Shown here piece by piece: positions 17,123 through 26,204 of a DNA stretch of 64,000 nucleotides; position 1 is the stretch's first letter; the number at the start of each line of letters is the position of its first letter. Position numbers and translations under genes: made by a program. The notes beneath the pieces were generated by a model. The model did not search any database and was not told the origin of the DNA. It was given only the letters and a program-made list of their open reading frames with translations. The stretch is from CAVTSA01 sp963790575 (lineage in GTDB: Bacteria; Chloroflexota; Dormibacteria; Dormibacterales; Dormibacteraceae), in contig CAWBPD010000008.1 of the NCBI GenBank assembly GCA_963790575.1, positions 155,600-219,599 of the forward strand, written 5' to 3'.

Positions 17123-17830
17123 ATGGTGAGCCGCTCTTCGCCGGGTGGGATGTCGGACGCCTCCCCGTGTTGTTCAGAATGCTCAGCCATGGGCAATCAA
17201 GCCGACCAGGAGCGGTGCGGAGATTGCGGCGGGCCGTACGCGCGTCACGCTGTTGGCGGCTCCGGCCCCCTCTGCGATCGGTGCGCGGACAGTCGCCTGT
17301 CCGAGGCAACCGGATGGCCCCGCCTACCCGAACCGCCGGCCCCGGAGACCTTCATCGGACCCGATGGCAGAACGCACAGGATGCGTTACAGCTTGTTCCG
17401 CGCTCCGGGTGGGATCCTCGCTCACGCGGAAGAGCTTCGTGATGACGGCACCATCGACCTGGACGGCTACTCGTTCCGGATCCTGGCTGACGACGACGCG
17501 GACCTCCGGCCGCTGGTGGCGAAGCTGCGCCAGCGGACCTCCGAAGGTATCGCCAGAACGTTCCTAACCGTGAGGTCGGGCAGACTGCTGGTTGCGGGCG
17601 ACGAGGTGGAGGGCCGTCTGGTTTGGGACGACGGTGGGGATTCCCGGGCGGGACTTCCCTACGCCGTGAGCATCGATGGGCGGCGCCTGACCTGGGATGA
17701 GTTCGGCCGGACCTTGGAGTCCTTCGAGGGATGGCGGTTCAAGCTGTCGATCCAGGACCTGGAGACGGCTCAGCCGTTCTCGGAGTCCGGCTGGGGGGAG
17801 CATCTCAACTGGACCCGGAACGAGGACTGA
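17123..17830 (+). CDS. Conserved hypothetical protein with N-terminal zinc-ribbon-like cysteines
   Basis: 235 residues. CGDCGG and LCDRCAD, about 20 residues apart, form a CxxC...CxxC zinc-ribbon-like head. The globular part that follows (TFIGPDGRTHRMRYSLFRAP, FSESGWGEHLNWTRNED) looks soluble. Codon use matches real genes here. Starts at 17123, 17150 (after GGTGGG) and 17189 are all in frame; 17150 has the best upstream purines. I do not recognise the family. It stands alone on the plus strand between two decayed segments. Confidence 0.65.
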   Translation: MVSRSSPGGMSDASPCCSECSAMGNQADQERCGDCGGPYARHAVGGSGPLCDRCADSRLSEATGWPRLPEPPAPETFIGPDGRTHRMRYSLFRAPGGILAHAEELRDDGTIDLDGYSFRILADDDADLRPLVAKLRQRTSEGIARTFLTVRSGRLLVAGDEVEGRLVWDDGGDSRAGLPYAVSIDGRRLTWDEFGRTLESFEGWRFKLSIQDLETAQPFSESGWGEHLNWTRNED

Positions 17831-18004
17831 GGAGCGCTCCCGCCGTCCCGGCGAGCTGACCGCAGCCGGCCGTGCTCCATGTGGCCCTCTGTCGAGCAGG
17901 CCCCCACTGGCTGGCTTTGGTCAGCCTGGCCCACGAGTCCGCGACCTCCCTGGCTCTGGTCTGCGGCTTGGATTTCCGGATCCCGGGGCTGGCGGTCGAG
18001 CTCC

Positions 18005-18260
18005 AGTGCTGCGAAACGCCGTGGGCGACTTCAGGATCCGGTCGGCTCGGCGTCGCTGGTCACCCCCGGGCCACTTCCCGGCGTCGACCTCGGCCCGGTT
18101 CACCCACTTGCGTACCGCCTCCACCGACCCAATATCCCAAGCTGCGACGCCACCGCGGTCATGGCGGAGCAGTCGCCGAGGGGTGCTGTGGGATGACCTC
18201 CCCGACCATCCGCACCGTTCGCGCCCGATACTCCGCCGGGTACTTGCTCGGTCTGCGCAA
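18005..18260 (-). mobile_element. IS3-family orfA remnant (frameshifted)
   Basis: Reading minus strand across frames gives RPSKYPAEYRARTVRMVGEV, then MTAVASQLGI, then VRKWVNRAEVDAGKWPGVTS, then ILKSPTAF, the successive blocks of IS3 OrfA (HTH, RKWV-AEVDAG, leucine-zipper end). At least two frameshifts and an internal deletion are needed, so it is dead. It fills most of the otherwise empty 17831-18362 stretch. Confidence 0.65.
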
Positions 18261-18362
18261 CGCCTCCAATCCTCCTCCGAATGGAGTCTCTACCGAGGCC
18301 GCTACGGTTCAGTGCCGCGGTCCCATACAGTCCCATATAGTGGGGCCCAGTGTGAGCACACG

Positions 18363-18797
18363 ATGAGCAGCGAGCCGCGTCAAATGGAAGAGCTTTCCAG
18401 AGGCGAATCACTCCGGCTGCTGGGCAGTGTGCCTTTTGGCCGCCTGGGGTTCACCATCCGGGGCCTGCAGGCCATCCGGCCCGTTAATCACCTGATGGAC
18501 GGCGACAAGGTCATCATCCGCACCAGTGCGTGGTCCGACCTGGCGGAGATTGCCAGCGGCAGCGGTGCCACCGTCGCCTACGAGGCCGACCAGATCGACC
18601 CCGAGCGTCACCTCGGCTGGAGCGTCATCGTGCGGGGGCCGGCCCGAGCTGTCTCCGACGCGGACGAGGCGGCCCGTTACATCGAGCGTCTATCGAGCTG
18701 GGCCCCTGGCCGCAGGGACTACGTGCTTTACATCGAGCCAGTCTTCGTGAGTGGAATGAGGCTCGTCGAGGCCAGCGCGGACCTGGCGGAGGGGTGA
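18363..18797 (+). CDS. Pyridoxamine 5'-phosphate oxidase-like FMN-binding protein
   Basis: 144 residues of the split-barrel flavin family. Visible blocks are GSVPFGRLGFTIRGLQAIRP, VNHLMDGDKVIIRTSAWSDL, VAYEADQID, LGWSVIVRGPARAV and the end VFVSGMRLVE. Such proteins bind FMN, F420 or haem and serve as reductases or stress proteins; several are in the mycobacterial DosR regulon. ATG 18363 is used, since the longer upstream frame has no homologous content. Upstream, the CCCATATAGTGGG stretch at about 18333 gives a possible TATAGT -10 and a CCCA/TGGG inverted half-site. Confidence 0.87.
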   Translation: MSSEPRQMEELSRGESLRLLGSVPFGRLGFTIRGLQAIRPVNHLMDGDKVIIRTSAWSDLAEIASGSGATVAYEADQIDPERHLGWSVIVRGPARAVSDADEAARYIERLSSWAPGRRDYVLYIEPVFVSGMRLVEASADLAEG

Positions 18798-18800
18798 ATG

Positions 18801-18905
18801 CGGCACGCTGGTCACGTACCGTGTCGCATGCTCGCCATTCGCGGATAGGAACTTCGTCTCGTCCAGTCCCACCCCCCCGCACCTGACCAACACGGTCGGA
18901 GGCGT
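18801..18905 (-). mobile_element. ISL3-type transposase fragment
   Basis: The minus strand reads VGLDETKFLSANGEHATRYV, matching the first Asp block of actinobacterial ISL3 transposases (GVDETAFL..., Asp then T-F/Y-V). Only about 35 residues remain, with no flanking terminal repeats visible. Confidence 0.55.
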
Positions 18906-19039
18906 CAATCAGGGCCGGCCATAGGAGTGCACAGCACTCAGCGTCCCCCGGCGAGGCCCTTCTCGCGAGGAACCGAGGTTCGCCGGTGGCCCCGAAGGGC
19001 CTCGCCAGCCTCCGCTCCTCGGCGAGCTGCGGCATACCG

Positions 19040-19300
19040 GCGCCATCACGATGAGTCCCGGGAGGGTGGCGCTGAGCAGTGCCGCGAGCGTCTCGTACGT
19101 CGCTTCCAGCTAGGGCTGCAGGCGGTAGCCGAACAGGCCCACCAGCCGCTCCCACGCCATCGCGAGTCGCCCCACGCGGGCTCGCTCGGCGCGGGCCAGC
19201 GTCGCCTGGACCTCGTCGCGCAGATCGCCGTCGGCCAGGCTCATGAACCTCGCCTGAAGGGCCAGATACGTGCGCCAACCCGCCGAGCCGCCGAGTCGTA
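19040..19300 (-). pseudogene. TetR-family regulator C-terminal remnant
   Basis: The minus frame reads WRTYLALQARFMSLADGDLR, EVQATLARAERARVGRLAMA, WERLVGLFGYRLQP, then an in-frame TAG (19110-19112), then LEATYETLAALLSATLPGLI. This is the helix pattern of a TetR ligand-binding domain. The HTH half is missing. The nonsense codon and missing N-terminus mark it as a pseudogene; assignment is by pattern. Confidence 0.5.
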
Positions 19301-19399
19301 GTGCCGTTCGAAGCCGAGAAGTGCCAGACGGCGTAATCGTTCCGCGAGGAGGCCGCGTGACCCGGCTGGCGCCAAGCGCATGCGGCTGGCCGAGAGGCC

Positions 19400-19683
19400 C
19401 TATGCGGTCATGCCGCCGTTGATCGGGATGGTCTGCGCGGTGCTCCACTGCGCATCCGGGGTCCAGAGGAAGGCGATGGCGGAGACGACCACGGGGCGAG
19501 ATCGGCCTGGCGCCCGCGTGCGGGAATGTGGGCGTCCCGCAACTGGTCGAGGGCGAGGTCGATCACCTGCCGATCATGGCCGCGATGCACGAGTGCCACA
19601 CCGGTGATGAGAGCAACCCGGCCGTCAAGGCGTGAGCCCCGGACGACAGCGGCATGCGGTACCTCGAACGCAGCCTCCGTCAA
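19400..19683 (-). pseudogene. Short-chain dehydrogenase (SDR) with large internal deletion
   Basis: From a TTG at 19683, coupled to the HPF-like stop, the frame reads SRLDGRVALITG (start of an SDR Rossmann fold) but continues directly to RQVIDLALDQLRDAHIPARG RQADLA. In another frame follow VVVSAIAFLWTPDAQWSTAQ and TIPINGGMTA, the typical SDR C-terminus, with stop at 19400-19402. The glycine-rich loop, Ser-Tyr-Lys catalytic block and most of the core are missing. Confidence 0.65.
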
Positions 19684-19973
19684 GGGTTCCTCCCCGTCGC
19701 CTCGCCCCGAGCCACGTCGGCCATCGCCAGCTCGAGGGCGGCGGCCAGGGTTGGCGCCTCCCCGCTCACCTTTGCCACGCGTCGGTGGTTCGCGCGGAGG
19801 GTCACCAAGACCCGCTCACGCGGTCCTCCCGGAACCTTGTGGGAGGCCTCCAGGTCGACCTCGACGGCGTCAATCCCGGGCGCGCCTCTGGCGAGGTCGT
19901 CGAGCCGCCGCTCGAGATCCTGACGCCGAGTGCGTGGGAGCTGCCCGGTGAGATCGCAGATGATCACTTGCAT
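19680..19973 (-). CDS. Short HPF/RaiA-like ribosome-hibernation domain protein
   Basis: 97 residues. MQVIICDLTGQLPRTRRQDL, IDAVEVDLEASHKVP, RVLVTLRANHRRVAKVSGEA and TLAAALELAMADVARGEA follow the beta-alpha-beta-beta-beta-alpha order of HPF/YfiA domains that bind the 30S decoding region in dormancy. It lacks the long-HPF C-terminal dimer domain. ATG 19973 follows GGAGGC. A comparable short HPF-like protein (Rv0079) belongs to the DosR regulon. It may be intact among pseudogenes. Sequence divergence leaves room for doubt about ribosome binding. Confidence 0.6.
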   Translation of the reverse strand: MQVIICDLTGQLPRTRRQDLERRLDDLARGAPGIDAVEVDLEASHKVPGGPRERVLVTLRANHRRVAKVSGEAPTLAAALELAMADVARGEATGRNP

Positions 19974-20089
19974 GCCTCCACGAAACCGCGCCGGCGAGGG
20001 CCGGGCCAGGGCCGAACGACTCCCCTGGCGAAGGACGCCGCCCCGGCGGCGCCCGGACGGCGAGGCTGCCAGGGCGTACTACTTCCGTG

Positions 20090-20404
20090 GCAGTGACGCG
20101 AGAGGCGGCGGCCGATGTGCTGATCGTGGGCGGCGGCCTGGGAGCCGTGGCGGCCGCCCTTGCCGTGGCACAACTGTGGACGGCGTGCCGTGCTCACCGA
20201 GGAGACCGACTGGATCGGCGGCCAACTCACGGCCCAGGCGGTGCCGCCGGGCGGGCATCCCTGGATCGAGTTCGCGGGCCGCACGGCCGGCTGCCGCCGG
20301 CTGCGAAGCGGCATTCGCGACCACTACCGCCGCCACGCTCCGCTGCGCCCCTCAGTGCGCGCCGACCCGACGTTCAACCCCGGCGACGGCACACGCGGGA
20401 CTGG
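20090..20404 (+). pseudogene. FAD-dependent oxidoreductase N-terminal remnant
   Basis: VTREAAADVLIVGGGLGAVA and AALAVA (GxGxxG dinucleotide-binding start) continue, after a frameshift near 20170, as RRAVLTEETDWIGGQLTAQA and VPPGGHPWIEFAGRTAGCRR, ending FNPGDGTRG. This is the N-terminal third of an FAD_oxidored-type protein. The C-terminal two thirds are absent; the CBS gene stop follows directly. Confidence 0.65.
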
Positions 20405-20410
20405 GCAAGG

Positions 20411-21100
20411 TCACCAACCTTCATCGCCGTGCACCTCCACTGGGGTCGGATGCCCTTCGGCCGGAGGATGATGGGGGCGCACGCCGTAGCGGGGGCCGAG
20501 GCGCGATTCGACGGAGACGACACCCTCGATCTCGCGCAGCCCGTCCTCAACCGCTTTGACCGTCCGCCGATCGCCCAAGGTGCCCTCGATCTGCACGTCG
20601 CCCTCTGACACCCGGAGGCGAACGGAGTCGGCTCCCCAAGGGCTCAGCAGGTCCTCGACGATCTCGGCTCGGATCTCGTCGTCGTCGCGCAGGAAGGGCG
20701 CCAGCAGGTCGGTGCGACTGAGAACCCCCACCGGGCGCCCCTCGGCGTCGGTCACCGGTAGGCGCCGGCTCGCGTGCACCCGCATGAGCGACAGAGCCTC
20801 GTCGAGTGTCGAGTCGGGCCCGATCGCGATCGGCGGGGCCGTCATCAGCTCCGCCGCGGTATCGCCGGCCACGCGCACGGAGCGCGACTCGACCGGTAGC
20901 CGGAGAACGCGCTCCAACTCCATCCTCGCGAGGCGGCGTAGGAGGTCCGACTCGGAGACGACGCCCACCAGGCGCCCTTCTTCATCGACTACCGGTAGGC
21001 CGCTGATTCGATGCAGGCGGAGAAGCTTCGCGAGCTCGGTGAAGGTTGTTGTCGTCGCGACCACGACCGGTGGCGTGGTCATCGCGTCCTGCACTTTCAT
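20411..21100 (-). CDS. CBS-CBS-BON domain protein
   Basis: 229 residues. CBS 1 (KVQDAMTTPPVVVATTTTFT, HRISGLPVVDEEGRLVGVVS), CBS 2 (AAELMTAPPIAIGPDSTLDE, RRLPVTDAEGRPVGVLSRTD), then a BON domain (VRLRVSEGDVQIEGTLGDRR, IEGVVSVESRLG). CBS pairs bind adenylate ligands; BON contacts membranes or lipids. ATG 21100 fits the domain start. It is divergent from the histidine kinase at 21189 across 88 bp and is close in design to the second CBS-BON protein at 30695-31294. DosR-regulon Hrp1 is a related twin-CBS protein without BON. Confidence 0.9.
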   Translation of the reverse strand: MKVQDAMTTPPVVVATTTTFTELAKLLRLHRISGLPVVDEEGRLVGVVSESDLLRRLARMELERVLRLPVESRSVRVAGDTAAELMTAPPIAIGPDSTLDEALSLMRVHASRRLPVTDAEGRPVGVLSRTDLLAPFLRDDDEIRAEIVEDLLSPWGADSVRLRVSEGDVQIEGTLGDRRTVKAVEDGLREIEGVVSVESRLGPRYGVRPHHPPAEGHPTPVEVHGDEGW

Positions 21101-21188
21101 GATCGCTGTCCTCGGTTTCCATCTGATCAAGGACGGATCTCTGGGGAACGTGCCGAAGGTCCCGCAACCTTGGGGACCAGGAGGTCGA

Positions 21189-23099
21189 ATGGCATCGACG
21201 CGCAGAATGGCCGCCATGGAGGCGCTTCCATCCGTTTGGCGTGCCGCGTTCGACGCCCTCCCGGACGCGACCTTGATCGTCGATCGAACCGGCAACATCG
21301 TCTACGCCAATCCCATCGCAGAGACGATGACCGGTCGAACCTCGGAGCAGCTCCTCGGGCAGTCCATCGAGCTCCTGCTTCCCGCCGACCGTCGCAACCT
21401 CCACCGCACGGAACGTCTCGCGTACCAGCGGCGGCCCACGTTGCGGACGATGGGCCGCGACCTCGACATCAGGTTGTTGCGGGCGGATGGGAGCCTGCTC
21501 GAGGTCGATGTCGCGCTCAATCCCATCGCCATCGACGGCCGCGACCTGGTGATCGCAGCCGTCCGTGACATCACTGACCTGCGAAGGACGCAGGAGGACC
21601 TTCGAGTCAGTCGGGAGAACTTCGAGCGCCTGATCGACGGGGTCGCCGAGTACGCCATCCTGATGGTCGATCCGGAGGGGCACATCGTGAGCTGGAACCG
21701 AGGCGCCGAGCGCCTGGAAGGCTACACCAGCGACGAGATCTTGGGGCGCCCTCTGTCCGTCCTCTACCCACCCGAAGATGTCGCCGCTGAACGCCCACAG
21801 AGGAACCTTCGCGAGGCGCTCGCCAAGGGTCGCCTGGATACCGAGGGTTGGCGTGTCCGTAAGGGCGGATCGCGCTACTGGGCGACCACCACCATCGCTC
21901 CTCTCTACGACGAACGGGGGCACCTCAGCGGCTACTCGAAGATCACGCGCGACGCCACCGAGCGACGTCGGGCGGACATCCGCATGCGAACGGCGCTGGC
22001 CATGAGCGAGGCGACGTTGCGAGACGCGCCGAGCGGCGAGATCCTGCTGATCCTCGGCCAGGGAATCAAGGACCTGGTCGATGCCGCGACGGTACTCGTC
22101 GCGACGCCGCAGGAAGGTGACCTTCACGTGGCGGTCGCCTTGGGGAGAGATGCCGAGCGTTTGCATCGACGGCGTCTTCCCGTTGCCGGGACCCACCTGG
22201 GGGAGATCATCTCGACAGCCGAGCCGAAAGCGTTCGAGGTCACCCCCGGCAACTGGCAGCAGTACCTTCCGGTGACGCCTTCGGAGCTGCCCCTCGACGG
22301 CCTGGCGGTTCCCGTCGGCGTGCGTGCCGAGGTCCTAGCCCTGATCAAGATCCTGCGTGGGTCGGCTGGGAAGCCCTTCGGCGCCGCCGACGTCGCCGTG
22401 GTCCACGCTCTCGCCCAGCAAGCCGCGGTGGTCCTGGACTACGCGCGCAGCCGCGCCGGAATGCGGCAACTGGCCGTGCTGGAGGATCGAGAACGAATCG
22501 CGCGGGAGCTGCACGACCACGTGATCCAGGAGCTTTTCGGCATCGGCATCAATCTCCAGGCCACCCGCTCGGTGGCCACCGGTCCGAAGGTCTCGGAGCG
22601 TCTCGAGGAGGCGGTCGATCAGCTCGACGGACTGGTCAGAGACCTGCGCAACTACGTGTTCGGCCTCCGTCCGAGCCTCCTCGACGGTGTCCGTCTGGAC
22701 CGGGCGGTCGTGCGGGTGGCGAGAGACCTCGAGGCGCAGAGCGGGATCGAGGTCAGCCTCGACGTCGACTCCAAGGCGACCATCGAGCTGGGGAGCCGTT
22801 CCGGCGATGTCTTGGCGGCGCTCAACGAGATCTTCGCCAACCTTCGTCGGCACTCGGGGGCGCGGCACGTTCGAGTCACGCTTCGCGATGAGGGGCCCTA
22901 CGTCTGTCTCGAGGTGACGGACGACGGCAGAGGATTCTCGGTCGACGAGGCGGCCAGTGCAGGCGGGATGGGCCTGCGCAACCTCAAAGAGCGGATGGCC
23001 AGCTTGCAGGGCACCTTCGACGTCCACAGCAAATCTGGCCAGGGATCGCGAGTTCGGCTCCGCCTGCCTCGAACCCCCGGCCGAGCCATGCGCCCCTGA
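21189..23099 (+). CDS. PAS-PAS-GAF histidine kinase (NarL-partner, HisKA_3 type)
   Basis: 636 residues with no membrane segment, so a cytosolic sensor. PAS 1 about 8-125 (ALPDATLIVDRTGNIVYANP), PAS 2 about 130-255 (YAILMVDPEGHIVSWNRGAE), GAF about 275-420, HisKA_3 with the phospho-acceptor in ERIARELHDHVIQELFGIGI (His about 442), and HATPase_c with EIFANLRRHSGA, DDGRGFSV and GMGLRNLKERM. ATG 21189 has a near-perfect AGGAGGT 3 nt upstream (21179-21185), fixing the start. The layout recalls DosS/DevS kinases. No response regulator is adjacent; the NarL-type regulator at 9205-9858 is the only one in the window. Confidence 0.95.
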   Translation: MASTRRMAAMEALPSVWRAAFDALPDATLIVDRTGNIVYANPIAETMTGRTSEQLLGQSIELLLPADRRNLHRTERLAYQRRPTLRTMGRDLDIRLLRADGSLLEVDVALNPIAIDGRDLVIAAVRDITDLRRTQEDLRVSRENFERLIDGVAEYAILMVDPEGHIVSWNRGAERLEGYTSDEILGRPLSVLYPPEDVAAERPQRNLREALAKGRLDTEGWRVRKGGSRYWATTTIAPLYDERGHLSGYSKITRDATERRRADIRMRTALAMSEATLRDAPSGEILLILGQGIKDLVDAATVLVATPQEGDLHVAVALGRDAERLHRRRLPVAGTHLGEIISTAEPKAFEVTPGNWQQYLPVTPSELPLDGLAVPVGVRAEVLALIKILRGSAGKPFGAADVAVVHALAQQAAVVLDYARSRAGMRQLAVLEDRERIARELHDHVIQELFGIGINLQATRSVATGPKVSERLEEAVDQLDGLVRDLRNYVFGLRPSLLDGVRLDRAVVRVARDLEAQSGIEVSLDVDSKATIELGSRSGDVLAALNEIFANLRRHSGARHVRVTLRDEGPYVCLEVTDDGRGFSVDEAASAGGMGLRNLKERMASLQGTFDVHSKSGQGSRVRLRLPRTPGRAMRP

Positions 23100-23131
23100 C
23101 CGCAGCACCGAAGGACCCTCAGACAGGGGGT

Positions 23132-23151
23132 CTTTCGCCCGTGGGTGAAAG
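23132..23151 (+). terminator. Hairpin downstream of the histidine kinase
   Basis: CTTTCGCC pairs with GGTGAAAG around a CGTG loop, about 33 bp after the kinase stop, and another weak GACCC/GGGTC pair lies just upstream. No long T-run follows. The 217 bp up to 23316 hold no gene that I can see. Confidence 0.4.
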
Positions 23152-23316
23152 TCTCTGGCACCCACAGCATGGGCACGATGGCGAAGAGAAGCGTGAGACC
23201 CAGGCGAGCGCACATCACAGGGCGCCGGAGGCCACGGTCCGAGCCAAGGCCGGGCAGCTCGGACCTCCCGCATCGGGGCGTGGCAGGCCGGGCCACCTCA
23301 GGGGAATGACACGTAG

Positions 23317-23803
23317 ATGGTCATCGTCGCGGAGGTGATGCGGCGGCAGGTGGTCTCGGTGGACCCGGATGCCGGCTTTCATGAGATCGCGGACCTGCTG
23401 GCGAGACATCGCATCAGCGGGCTTCCCGTGGTCGATGGGCAGAACCACGTGCTCGGGATGATCTCGGCGACCGACCTCCTTCCATTCGCACGCGCGAGGA
23501 AGCGACCGGCGGGGCTACCGCTACTCGCACCGAGCGAGCCGCACCGCGATGGGGCGGGCTGCGGGACGCCGAGCCCACGAGATGATGTCGGCGCCGGCTT
23601 TGGTCGCCCGTCCGGAAACGCTGATCACCCGGGCGGCGGAGCTCATGCAAACCCACCACGTCAAGAGGCTGCCGGTCGTCGACGACGAACGTCGGCTGCT
23701 CGGCATCGTCGCCCGTTCTGACCTGCTCGAGGTCTTCCTCGAAGCTCCGCGCTCGGCGCAGAGGACTCGCAGCGGTGGCCCGGACTCCCGATCGCGGGAG
23801 TGA
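23317..23803 (+). pseudogene. Twin-CBS protein with a frameshift between the domains
   Basis: The first CBS domain (VIVAEVMRRQVVSVDPDAGF, RHRISGLPVVDGQNHVLGMI) runs in one frame to about 23500. The second (AHEMMSAPALVARPETLITR, HHVKRLPVVDDERRLLGIVA) is in another frame and ends at 23803. The linker is readable in the second frame from about 23510, so a single indel near 23510-23540 explains it. The UspA start overlaps its stop, so the pair was an operon. It is a recent pseudogene or a sequence error. Confidence 0.75.
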
Positions 23804-24843
23804 CAGCTGCCATCGACGAAGCACGACCGAACGGCGCCGAGCGCAGCCGGTACCAGCCGCCGCCGGGGGAAGTGAGAAGTCCCGGATCGGACGGGTCCAA
23901 CGCCCCTGACGCCGACCGAGACCTTCGGGCTACCTTGGAAGTTGGGATGAAGCCCGCCACGCGTTCACTGAGGGCCCCGCTCACGTTGACCCGCTACGGG
24001 CGGGTCCTGATCGGTTGCGACCGGGAGGGATTGCTGGAGGCGTCGATCCCTTCGCTGGCCGCGCTTCTTGGCCGCGACGATCCCCAGCTCCTGGTGGTTG
24101 CGGTTGAAGAGTCGGGCCAGGATTCCGAGCTGCGTCGTCAGATGACCAGGTCTCTCGAGCGGGTGACAGCGGCGCTCGAGGGAGCGGGGCTCCGGGTGCG
24201 CCAGTCGCACCGCTACGCCAAAGCAGGGGGGGTGGCCCGCGAGCTGGCTCGCGCGGCGGTCGGCTGGAACGCGGACCTGCTGGTCCTCGGATCCCATCGG
24301 CCATCCACCCTGCGCGGTCTGCTGACGCCGAGCGTGGGCCACCAGGTCGCACGTCGCAGCCGCATGCCGATCCTGATCGCCGGCGATCTTTCGAAGGAGA
24401 GGCAGGCCACCGTGCCGGCGCGAGTCCTGGCCGCCGTCAAGCCCGACCACCGCTGCTGGCCGGCCCTCGAGTCGGCCGCCGGCTTCGCCGGCCACGACGG
24501 TGCGGTGCGGGTCGTGCATGTCATCGAGTCGATGACCGGGCCGGAATACGTGCTGGCACGCCCCCCGGGCGCCTACTCGGCCTCGGAAGTGTCCGAGCTG
24601 CTCACCGACTCCCTGGCCGCCCTTCACCAAGCCGGCGTCGGCGCGGCGACGGCGACGTCGGTGACGGTCGATGGAAGCATCGCCTCCGGCATCATCAGCG
24701 AGGCCGATCGGTGGGGCGCTGACGTCATCGTCGTAGCCTCGCGCCGCCGCCGGGAGCTGGGGTGGCTTCTCTTCGGCAGCATCGGATATGGGCTGGTCCT
24801 CGAGACCCGGAGGTTCGTCTGCTTCGCCTCCGCGTCTCCGTGA
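23800..24843 (+). CDS. Tandem universal stress protein (two UspA domains)
   Basis: Up to 347 residues. The GTG at 23800 overlaps the CBS stop; ATG 23947 (MKPATRSLRAP) is the more conventional start and begins just before domain 1. Domain 1 has RYGRVLIGCD, and ADLLVLGSHRPSTLRGLLTP with SVGHQVARRSRMPILIA. Domain 2 (about 207-345) has ADVIVVASRRRRELGWLLFG and SIGYGLVLETRRFV. Most UspA proteins of dormancy regulons have this tandem form and bind ATP. The nucleotide loop G-x2-G-x9-G is only partly kept. Confidence 0.85.
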   Translation: MTAAIDEARPNGAERSRYQPPPGEVRSPGSDGSNAPDADRDLRATLEVGMKPATRSLRAPLTLTRYGRVLIGCDREGLLEASIPSLAALLGRDDPQLLVVAVEESGQDSELRRQMTRSLERVTAALEGAGLRVRQSHRYAKAGGVARELARAAVGWNADLLVLGSHRPSTLRGLLTPSVGHQVARRSRMPILIAGDLSKERQATVPARVLAAVKPDHRCWPALESAAGFAGHDGAVRVVHVIESMTGPEYVLARPPGAYSASEVSELLTDSLAALHQAGVGAATATSVTVDGSIASGIISEADRWGADVIVVASRRRRELGWLLFGSIGYGLVLETRRFVCFASASP

Positions 24844-26204
24844 GTGTTGGTTGGAGGTCGTCCTGTCGAGATGCCGAGCTCGGCGCTGGTCCCGCCCGCA
24901 CCGCAGGCGAGGAGAGGGCCGAAGGTGGGGTCGCGAGCCAGGCCGACCAGCATCTCGACGCCGGTCGGGGCCATCCGCTGCACCCAGAACCGCTCCACCT
25001 CGAGCCCGGCCTCCCCCAGGCGCCGCCGCATGCCGGCATCGGCGTCGCGGACCGCTTCTCCACCCTCCAAGGCCCAGTTGCACCGCCCCGGTTCGGTCTT
25101 GTGGACGACGGCGACGCCAAGCCCCTTCAACGCCACCGCGCCGCCCAGCCGGCTCGCGATCAGGCCCGCGTCCTCCGGCGTCTCCGCCAGGTTCCCGGCG
25201 ACGAGGGGAAGGCCGTACGCGCGGAGCAATCGCAGCATCTGGTCCGGCTCCAGCAACTCTCCCCCATCCCCCATCCCCCAGCGCCGTCTCGAACCACCGA
25301 TCGGCCCGCCCTCTCGTCAATCCCCTCCAGGCGCGGGATCTGGCCCGGTGGCTCCCTGCGCCAGCGCCCGTAGCGAGCCGCCGCGGCCAGCGACCGCGCC
25401 GCCTGCTCCAGCGACAGCGGCCCCGCACCCAGAAAGGCGCCGGCCAGCGTCACCTCAGGAGGCAGGTCGCGGTCCGCCGCTGCCACCCGCATGGCGACCT
25501 GCGGCGCCGATTTCTCACGGTGGGCGTGTAGATCACCGCCAGGCTGTCGACCGCTCCCGACTTGGCCAGGATGCAGACCGCCTTCTCGAATGCCTCCGGA
25601 TCCGCTTCCGCCCACAGATCCACCGGATTCGCGCCGGAGGCGGCGGTGGGGACCGCTTCCCGGAGCTCGGCCCGCACCCCCTCGGGCAGCAGCGGCACCT
25701 CCAGCCCCCCGCCACGCAGGCATCGACGCAGAGGATCCCGGGCCCGCCGACGTTGGTGACGATCGCGACCCGAGGCCCCGCCGGGACCGGCTGGCCGGCC
25801 AGCAACGAAGCCGTTTGGAGGAGCTCGTCGAGCGTGTCCGCGCGCACCTCGCCGGGCGCGAACCTGCGCGTGAGCGGGAAGCCGCTCTCGGTGAGCACGT
25901 CCAGCATCCGGCGGTTCTCGGTCATCACGAGTGCCTCGAAGGTCGCGATTCCGGCCCGCGCGGCGAGGTCGGCCAGCTCCCCGATCAGCAGCGTGCCCAG
26001 ACCGCGCCTCTGCATCCGGTCGAGCACCGCCAGGGCCATCTCTGCGGTCCCCCGTTGGTGCGAATTCGGCATGTAGGCGGCGTGCGCCAGTACCTCCGAC
26101 TCGTCCCCGGTGAGCGCCAGGAGCGTCACATGCCCCTGTTCCGCCCCCAGCTCGACCTGGCGCGCGAGCCGGTTAACGGCTTGACAGTGGGTGCGAACAG
26201 ATGT
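24844..26204 (-). pseudogene. GNAT/acyl-CoA synthetase (NDP-forming) fusion gene, decayed 3' portion
   Basis: Minus-strand order is: GNAT domain core (VNRLARQVELGAEQGHVTLL, MALAVLDRMQRRGLGTLLIG, ALVMTENRRMLDVLTESGFP), then ADP-forming CoA-ligase parts (RVAIVTNVGGPGILCVDAC; frameshift; SGANPVDLWAEADPEAFEKA; frameshift), then an ATP-grasp part (LLRAYGLPLVAGNLAETPED, GVAVVHKTEPGRCNW, GVEMLVGLARDPTFGPLLAC). At least three frames are used and the CoA-binding domain is missing. The 5' end is cut exactly by the IS1595-type element at 26205. The matching N-terminal start lies at 29890-30080. Related intact proteins acetylate and regulate acyl-CoA synthetases. Confidence 0.75.

Noticed and set aside
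16939..17196. An 85-codon minus frame before the zinc-ribbon protein
   Set aside because: No motif, no ribosome-binding site, and Gly/Thr-rich shadow-like composition.
20556..21188. In-frame 5' extension of the histidine kinase
   Set aside because: It is antisense to the CBS-BON gene and Ser/Arg-rich, and the true start at 21189 has a near-perfect Shine-Dalgarno.
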